NCBI GenBank assembly: GCA_964581505.1
Contig: CAZOOR010000052.1
Span: 1-20,741 of the forward strand
Direction: 5' to 3'
Length of the DNA stretch: 20,741 bases
From: CAZOOR01 sp964581505
GTDB lineage: Bacteria; Bacteroidota; Ignavibacteria; Kapaibacteriales; UBA2268
Position numbers and translations under genes: made by a program. A model generated the notes under the pieces. That model was not told the origin of the DNA and made no database searches. It was given only the letters and a program-made list of their open reading frames with translations. Shown here one piece after another: positions 16,068-20,741 of this stretch (position 1 is the stretch's first letter; each line of letters starts with the position of its first letter).

Positions 16068-16601
16068 ATGAAAGCGAAATTGATACATAGTAAATTTAAG
16101 CACAGTATATTATATATGCTTATACTGTGTTTCGTTTTTATTTTCGTTTCAGTGGATTTGCCCGCCCAGTATTCTTATAATAAGTATCTGTCTATTAAAA
16201 AGGAAGAAAAAGCAAAGAATTTCATTGATTTACTGTTTAAGATAAATAATCCGAAGAAATCAAGACAAAAAAAACATAACAAAACATCAAGAACCGAAAC
16301 CTCGAAGATAAAGAAAGATACATCAAAGAATAAAAACAAAATTGAAAGTCTTAGGGACGGCGGTGATATTTTCTATTTGTATCTTGAACTTGCCGATAGG
16401 GAATCTCGTATTAGTATTATGGTCTATAATATGCTAGGTAAGAAAGTATTAGATGTATATGAAGGCACTCCGCGAGCAAATGGCGTACCTTATGAGATAT
16501 ATATCGATAGCCCATCGTCATTGCCCAACGGCGTTTATCTGTGTGTTGTTGTAGGTAAAAATTTCCGCTTACGAGAGAAATTTGTTGTTTCAAGAAGATA
16601 G
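16068..16601 (+). CDS. Small exported protein with T9SS-like C-terminal domain
   Basis: A 177-residue protein. The signal peptide is unusually long (about 1-34: basic MKAKLIHSKFKHS, core ILYMLILCFVFIFVSV, end DLPAQ). The middle part (about 35-97) has no recognisable fold and is very rich in Lys, Ser and Asn (PKKSRQKKHNKTSRTETSK and on). From about 100 to the end it resembles a T9SS type A sorting domain: SRISIMVYNMLGKKVLDVYEG, LPNGVYLCVVVGK and a basic FVVSRR end. It thus looks like a sorting domain with almost no cargo. The frame is open from a TTG at 16032, but the ATG at 16068 gives a normal signal peptide and is preferred; no strong ribosome site is visible. A bidirectional terminator follows directly. 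Role unknown. Confidence 0.7.
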   Translation: MKAKLIHSKFKHSILYMLILCFVFIFVSVDLPAQYSYNKYLSIKKEEKAKNFIDLLFKINNPKKSRQKKHNKTSRTETSKIKKDTSKNKNKIESLRDGGDIFYLYLELADRESRISIMVYNMLGKKVLDVYEGTPRANGVPYEIYIDSPSSLPNGVYLCVVVGKNFRLREKFVVSRR

Positions 16602-16616
16602 TTAATTGATAAAGAT

Positions 16617-16650
16617 AAAAAAAACGGGGCTAAATAAAGCCCCGTTTTTT
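16617..16650. terminator. Bidirectional terminator between the small T9SS protein and the secDF-STAS unit
   Basis: CGGGGCT (16625-16631) pairs with AGCCCCG (16638-16644) around a 6-base loop. Eight A precede and six T follow, so it works on both strands. It ends 3 bases from the stop codon of the STAS gene and starts 16 bases after that of the small T9SS protein. Confidence 0.94.
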
Positions 16651-16652
16651 AT

Positions 16653-16985
16653 TTATTCAATGATTGTGAATATCTTGTCGAATTGCGTTATTTGCAATAA
16701 CTTCTTCACCCTGTCCGGTACGTTAATTAATTCCATAGTCTTGGTCGCTTTTTTCAAATGCGAGAAACCTGAAATGAGCATACCGAGACCGGAGGAATTG
16801 ACAATATTTACGTCAAGCATATCAATTTGCAAAGTATGAATATCGGAACTATTAGCTATTTCGCTTATAATATTCCTGAACGATAGTGCATCATTACCAC
16901 CTAAAACATCTGTCTTCAATTTGACAATTGCTTTTTGCGAATTTGATGCAAGTAGTTCGTATTTATATTCAATATTGTCCGACAT
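16653..16985 (-). CDS. STAS-domain protein, anti-sigma factor antagonist-like
   Basis: A 110-residue single STAS domain of the SpoIIAA/RsbV type. Such proteins bind and neutralise an anti-sigma kinase until they are phosphorylated on a serine, thereby freeing a sigma factor or acting in a wider partner switch. The phospho-loop reads DVNIVNSSGLGML at about 58-70, with S64 in the place of SpoIIAA S58; the usual Asp just before it (DSSG) is Asn (N63) here. The C-terminal LINVPDRVKKLLQITQFDKIFTIIE fits the family's last helix and strand. The start (ATG at 16985) lies 23 bases after the secF stop on the same strand, so it is likely the last gene of the secD-secF unit. No partner kinase or phosphatase gene lies in the window. 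The regulatory target is unknown. Confidence 0.87.
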   Translation of the reverse strand: MSDNIEYKYELLASNSQKAIVKLKTDVLGGNDALSFRNIISEIANSSDIHTLQIDMLDVNIVNSSGLGMLISGFSHLKKATKTMELINVPDRVKKLLQITQFDKIFTIIE

Positions 16986-17008
16986 TATATTCCAATCAAT
17001 TAAAAGAA

Positions 17009-17956
17009 CTATGCCTTTGCCGGCGCCGCTTTTTTGGTTTTAATTACTTCTTCAACTTCGACTTTTTTAAATCTCTTCATATACCATACAACGAATGCCG
17101 AAGCAATGTAAATCGAAGAATATGAACCTACAACGATACCAATTAATAAAGTAAATCCAAAGCCCTGAAGTACGGGACCGCCAAAAAACACAATTGGGAT
17201 TAATACCAAGACAACCGTTAAAACAGTATTAATTGTTCTACTCAGAGTCTCGTTAATACTTTGGTTTGCCAATTTGACAAGGTGCATACCTTTGTGTTTG
17301 TCTTTGTTCTCGCGAATACGGTCGAACACAATAACAGTATCATTGACCGAATAACCGAGAACAGTCAGCATAGCGGCAATCATATTTTGATTGAACTCAA
17401 CATTAATCCACCCCATGTGGTGGACAAAGTTAATAACACCGAATGTAAAAATAACATCGTGCAGCAAGGCAATAACACCTGCCGCACCGAATACAAATTC
17501 AAATCTGAACGCAATATACAGCAGAATTACAATGACAGCTAAAATAACGGCAAGTACGCCCATTGAGCGCAATTCCTTACCAATTTTAGGTCCGATAGTA
17601 TCCGTTTTTAGTAGGGTTACTTCGTTGCTCGAAAAATCATTTTGAAGTTTATCGACAACTTTTTCCGCTGTCTTGCCTGATTCACGCAATCTGATGAGAT
17701 ATTGATTAGCGGCACCAAACGATTTAATTTCAGCACCGCGATAGCCGGCACGTTCGACCGAACTTCTAATCTCATCGGTATTGACAGTGTTTTTGAATTT
17801 AATTGCGAGTTCGGTACCACCGGTAAAATCAATACCGTAATCAATACCGAAACCAAAAATCACAGCAAAACTTAAGAAAATAATCACTGCCGAAACTACG
17901 GCAAAGAATTTTCTTTTTCCTAAAAAGTCTATTTGTGTATTATGAAAAAATTGCAT
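17009..17956 (-). CDS. secF: Protein translocase subunit SecF
   Basis: SecF pairs with SecD in the inner membrane and uses the proton gradient to pull exported proteins out of the SecYEG channel on the periplasmic side. The 315 residues show the family layout: TM1 at about 17-37, the periplasmic P1 domain (about 40-125) starting with GIDYGIDFTGGTEL, and five further membrane segments at about 130-150, 154-178, 190-212, 240-259 and 264-293. The RND-type motif GYSVNDTVIVFDRIREN at 201-217 carries the aspartates of the proton path. The basic C-terminal tail ends in KTKKAAPAKA. Start: AGAGGAG lies about 8 bases before the ATG at 17956. It follows secD by 19 bases and precedes the STAS gene by 23, so all three are probably cotranscribed. 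Confidence 0.97.
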   Translation of the reverse strand: MQFFHNTQIDFLGKRKFFAVVSAVIIFLSFAVIFGFGIDYGIDFTGGTELAIKFKNTVNTDEIRSSVERAGYRGAEIKSFGAANQYLIRLRESGKTAEKVVDKLQNDFSSNEVTLLKTDTIGPKIGKELRSMGVLAVILAVIVILLYIAFRFEFVFGAAGVIALLHDVIFTFGVINFVHHMGWINVEFNQNMIAAMLTVLGYSVNDTVIVFDRIRENKDKHKGMHLVKLANQSINETLSRTINTVLTVVLVLIPIVFFGGPVLQGFGFTLLIGIVVGSYSSIYIASAFVVWYMKRFKKVEVEEVIKTKKAAPAKA

Positions 17957-17975
17957 TATTGTTTTCTCCTCTTTA

Positions 17976-20102
17976 TTATGCTTCTTTTGTTTTAGGTTGA
18001 CCGAAATTGAAACTTGTTATTCCACGTGCCAAGAGAATTTCGAACATTTTCTTTGATAAATAAACACCGGTGAATAATGTACCCAAGATACCTATCATCA
18101 GCGTAAGAGCAAAACCTTGGATTGGTCCTGTACCGACAAAATATAAAATCATACCGGTTAGGAATGTAGTAATATTCGAATCCAAAATAGCGCTAAGTGC
18201 TTTTCCAAAGCCTTCGTCAACCGCCGAGCGTAACGAACGCCCGCGCTGCAATTCTTCCCTGATACGTTCAAATATCAGAATGTTGGCATCAACCGCCATA
18301 CCTATCGTAAGAATAATACCTGCAATACCCGGCAGAGTCAGCGTTCCTTGGAATGCCGCCAATATTGCCAGAATAAGTAGCACGTTCAACATAATCGCAA
18401 GGTTTGCAATTAATCCTGCGGCATTATAATATAAAATCATAAACAGAATAACAAGAATAGCCGCTATCAAGAAGGACATAAGACCTTTCTGAATAGAATC
18501 CTCACCGAGAGATGGACCAACTACTCTTTCTTCAATCATCTTTACCGGCGCTTTCAAAGCACCTGCTTTTAGAACGATTTTGAGGAGTCTTGCTTCTTCT
18601 GCGTTTTCCATACCTGTAATTTGTGAATTACCACCGATAATTTTTTGATTAACAACCGGTGCAGAATAAATCTGGTCATCAAGGACGATTGCAATTCTCT
18701 TCTTTACATTCGCACCTGTAATTTGCGCCCATCGGTCGGAACCTTCATCGTCCATTGCCATATTAACAATAGGTTGATTGTTTGTCGGGTCGAACGTAGC
18801 GGCGGCATTGGTAATATGCTCACCGGTAAGTTCCGGCTCGGCTTTCAAACCGAAGAATGAAAATGCTTTAATATCTTGCCCATCTCTATCTTTGTATATT
18901 GCGGGCTTGGCAAGGAATTTAATCTCAATACCATAAGGTAATAATTCCTGAATATCAGTACGGGAAAGAATCCTATTGAATTTTTTCAGATAGGGTTCAA
19001 ATATTCGGAAATTATAATCGCCCTTTGGGAAATTATTAATTGCATAATTTACTTCCGCGGGTGTCCTGTTTCTATCTTCATAAAGATAGAGGGTGCTGAA
19101 AAGTGTTGTGAACGGGTGGTCTTCCAGATACTGTTTTCTTTGCTCATCTTCGGAAAGCCCTGCATAAGGATTAGCCGTATCGGCTTTTGCAACCGCATTA
19201 GTAGTATCACCGGCGCTTGTAGTATCCTGCATATTTTCAGCAACAGATTCTTGTTCGCTCTTTGTAGAATCCTGTGCAATTGCAGTAGAATCACTTTCCG
19301 TTTCCGTATTATCCAAACCCTCTTGTTTTCTCAACTTGTTTTCATTGGCAAGATATTTGTCAATTTTATAGAAAGCGGAAACAAGATTTTCGTCGCTGCG
19401 AACCAGCTTGAATTCGAGACGAGCAGTAGTCTGCAGTAATTGTCTCATTTCTTTTTCATTGGTAACACCGGGAAGCTCGAGCAAAATTCTGCGAGCGCCT
19501 ACTTTTTGAATTGTCGGCTCGGCAATACCGTATTTATCAACACGCTGCCGAATGACCTGAATAGCTTGGTCAATAGCATCAAGTTCGTTTTCTTTTAACT
19601 TATCGACAATCTTTTCCTCAGTATCGGCAATATTTGCATCGCCACCGAAATCATAGTAATCCGAAAGATATTTTCTTTTAGGACGTGCAATCTCATCAAA
19701 GTTTTTTGTGAAAACTTCAAGAACATCAAGGTCTGTGTTCTCGGTTTCCTGTTTTGTTTTTTCAATTACTTTTTCGAAAGTCTTGTCAATAGCGTCTTTG
19801 TCTGCGGCTTCTTCAAGAAGTTTAAGGACATCAACTTCGAGAGTAACATACATACCGCCACGTAAATCCAGACCGAGTTTCAATCTGTTAGATTTTGCGG
19901 ATTGAAGTTCATCGCCATATTCCTTTTCAAAATTTTCAATAATTTTGATGGAATCAGCGGTATTCCCTGCCTTCTTGGCTTTTGCGAAAGTGTTTTGCTG
20001 TTTGTCAATCAGTTGATTTGCTTTGTATGTTGGATACAATAGAAGCAAAGCAACTAATATCGGCACAAATATCAGCAAAATTTTTCCGATAACTTTTTTC
20101 AA
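17976..20102 (-). CDS. secD: Protein translocase subunit SecD
   Basis: SecD is the partner of SecF in post-translocation pulling by SecYEG. Of 708 residues, TM1 is at about 5-23; KLGLDLRGGMYVTLEVD at 75-91 opens the large periplasmic part; AIQVIRQRVDKYGIAEPTIQ (180-199) and RRILLELPGV are typical. The head region holds DRWAQITGANVKKRIAIVLDD (456-476) and SAPVVNQKIIGG. Five membrane segments fill about 540-692, with the RND motif GMAVDANILIFERIREE at 601-617. At about 261-320 a Ser/Thr/Asp/Glu-rich, low-complexity stretch (with QDST and QDTT) enlarges the protein beyond the E. coli form. The start is TTG at 20102: no in-frame ATG fits, while a perfect GGAGG (20113-20109) lies 6 bases upstream. 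It leads the secD-secF-STAS unit. T9SS cargo encoded nearby depends on Sec for the first export step. Confidence 0.97.
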   Translation of the reverse strand: MKKVIGKILLIFVPILVALLLLYPTYKANQLIDKQQNTFAKAKKAGNTADSIKIIENFEKEYGDELQSAKSNRLKLGLDLRGGMYVTLEVDVLKLLEEAADKDAIDKTFEKVIEKTKQETENTDLDVLEVFTKNFDEIARPKRKYLSDYYDFGGDANIADTEEKIVDKLKENELDAIDQAIQVIRQRVDKYGIAEPTIQKVGARRILLELPGVTNEKEMRQLLQTTARLEFKLVRSDENLVSAFYKIDKYLANENKLRKQEGLDNTETESDSTAIAQDSTKSEQESVAENMQDTTSAGDTTNAVAKADTANPYAGLSEDEQRKQYLEDHPFTTLFSTLYLYEDRNRTPAEVNYAINNFPKGDYNFRIFEPYLKKFNRILSRTDIQELLPYGIEIKFLAKPAIYKDRDGQDIKAFSFFGLKAEPELTGEHITNAAATFDPTNNQPIVNMAMDDEGSDRWAQITGANVKKRIAIVLDDQIYSAPVVNQKIIGGNSQITGMENAEEARLLKIVLKAGALKAPVKMIEERVVGPSLGEDSIQKGLMSFLIAAILVILFMILYYNAAGLIANLAIMLNVLLILAILAAFQGTLTLPGIAGIILTIGMAVDANILIFERIREELQRGRSLRSAVDEGFGKALSAILDSNITTFLTGMILYFVGTGPIQGFALTLMIGILGTLFTGVYLSKKMFEILLARGITSFNFGQPKTKEA

Positions 20103-20108
20103 TTAAAT

Positions 20109-20113
20109 CCTCC
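20109..20113 (-). promoter_or_regulatory. Ribosome binding site that fixes the TTG start of secD
   Basis: On the minus strand GGAGG, a perfect anti-16S match, ends 6 bases before the TTG at 20102. No ATG is available nearby in this frame, so the site supports a non-ATG start for secD. Confidence 0.8.
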
Positions 20114-20349
20114 GTTGTACAAATATAATTATTGTTTTCGTATTTTTATAGAACTACAAATATATGATTATTCAGGCAATTCAACAAATTATTATATTAT
20201 TATAATATAGTCTTATTATTATCGCAACAATCGATGAATAAGTGTTAATGTCTTTATTATCATACTGTTATGAATATCAGGAGTAATAAAATAATCCATT
20301 ATGCCGAGATTTGCAGATTGGTTTGCAGATTGCATAGTAATAGAGTTAA

Positions 20350-20739
20350 TTATTCTTCTTTTTCGGGAATTTTGATAGAAATGAAAATAAATAGCCCCAG
20401 CACAAAAAGTATAAACAGCAGTGAGAAACTAATTGGAATAGGGTAAATATCGGTTACCAACATCTTGATACCCACAAATCCAAGAATAATTGCAAGTCCA
20501 TAGTGCAAATAACGAAACTTGTCTATCATTGATTTTAGGGCAAAATAGAGAGAACGCAATCCGAGTATAGCCAATATGTTCGATGAATAAATAATAAATG
20601 TGTCGCGAGAGATAGAAAGCACCGCCGGTATTGAATCTACTGCAAATATTATATCGGATACTTCAATTACAAGCAAGGTAACAAATAGCGGAGTAGCAAA
20701 TCTGACACCTTGAATTTTTACAAAGAAACTCCCACCCTG
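20350..20739 (-). CDS. TerC/Alx-family membrane protein, C-terminal part (5' end outside window)
   Basis: The frame is open to the right edge of the window, so only the last 129 residues are present; the start lies beyond it. The visible part begins GGSFFVKIQGVRFATPLFVT and continues with the family's hallmark VIEVSDIIFAVDSIPAVL, then SRDTFIIYSSNILAILGLRS, LYFALKSMIDKFRYLHYGLA and ILGFVGIKML, ending in a membrane segment and an acidic PEKEE tail. About four membrane helices are seen. TerC/Alx proteins are inner-membrane proteins of about 300 residues; the aspartates in DIIFAVDS lie in the transport core, and characterised members export Mn2+ or help supply metal to exported enzymes, while others go with tellurite resistance. 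The specific role here is not known. No mntP-type riboswitch could be checked, as the leader is outside the window. Confidence 0.9.
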   Translation of the reverse strand, partial: QGGSFFVKIQGVRFATPLFVTLLVIEVSDIIFAVDSIPAVLSISRDTFIIYSSNILAILGLRSLYFALKSMIDKFRYLHYGLAIILGFVGIKMLVTDIYPIPISFSLLFILFVLGLFIFISIKIPEKEE

Positions 20740-20741
20740 CA

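Noticed and set aside
20120..20127. TATATTTG as a -7 box for secD
   Set aside because: It would place the transcript start on the ribosome site, and the nearest TTTG upstream is about 29 bases away rather than about 19.
20194..20208. 15-base AT palindrome upstream of secD
   Set aside because: Made only of A and T inside an AT-rich spacer, so expected by chance.
20310..20332. TTTGCAGATTG repeated twice in tandem
   Set aside because: A single short duplication in non-coding DNA with no further copies nearby.

Overview
The window is AT-rich and reads as a chromosome segment of a member of the Bacteroidota/Chlorobiota/Ignavibacteriota (FCB) group. Three exported proteins end in a C-terminal domain resembling the type IX secretion (T9SS) sorting signal (FG-GAP protein 2173-5562, M1 peptidase 11926-14103, small protein 16068-16601). 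It also carries separate secD and secF genes, an ASPIC/UnbV protein and a lysine-epsilon aminotransferase. The genus cannot be fixed from this sequence, and no phage, plasmid, IS or CRISPR signature is seen.

Layout. 1-644: a histone-H1-like Lys/Ala/Pro repeat protein on the minus strand with its terminator. 645-1342: a gene-poor spacer. 1343-2149: a class I SAM methyltransferase, convergent with a large secreted FG-GAP/ASPIC-UnbV/FN3-like/T9SS-CTD protein (2173-5562, minus). A 168-base divergent promoter region holding a perfect spaced palindrome separates that gene from sppA (5731-7653), a membrane-bound S49 protease. 7888-10152: maeB, malic enzyme fused to a phosphotransacetylase-like domain. 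10247-11827 (minus): an exported protein of unknown function downstream of an aldo/keto reductase. 11926-14103: a secreted M1 zinc aminopeptidase. 14104-14361: two terminators flanking two short inverted repeats of interspersed-repeat type. 14362-15702 (minus): lat. 15703-16067: a spacer with a repeated 12-mer and a tiny possible ORF. 16068-16601: a very small T9SS-type secreted protein. 16653-20102 (minus): secD-secF followed by a STAS-domain anti-anti-sigma-like gene, tightly spaced and apparently one transcription unit. 20350-20739 (minus): the C-terminal part of a TerC-family membrane protein running off the right edge.

How the genes fit together. Much of the window concerns the cell envelope: SecD/SecF drive Sec export, which every T9SS substrate must use to reach the periplasm; SppA clears signal peptides; the M1 peptidase, the FG-GAP protein and the small CTD protein are likely cargo. 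MaeB (malate to pyruvate) and Lat (lysine breakdown) are stand-alone metabolic genes. Rho-independent terminators are unusually easy to see (six), several of them shared by convergent genes.

I did not find a clear new defence or mobile system. The best leads are the secD-secF-STAS linkage, the contracting and expanding repeat array of the histone-like gene, the cargo-poor T9SS protein, the palindrome in front of sppA, and the repeated motif in front of lat.
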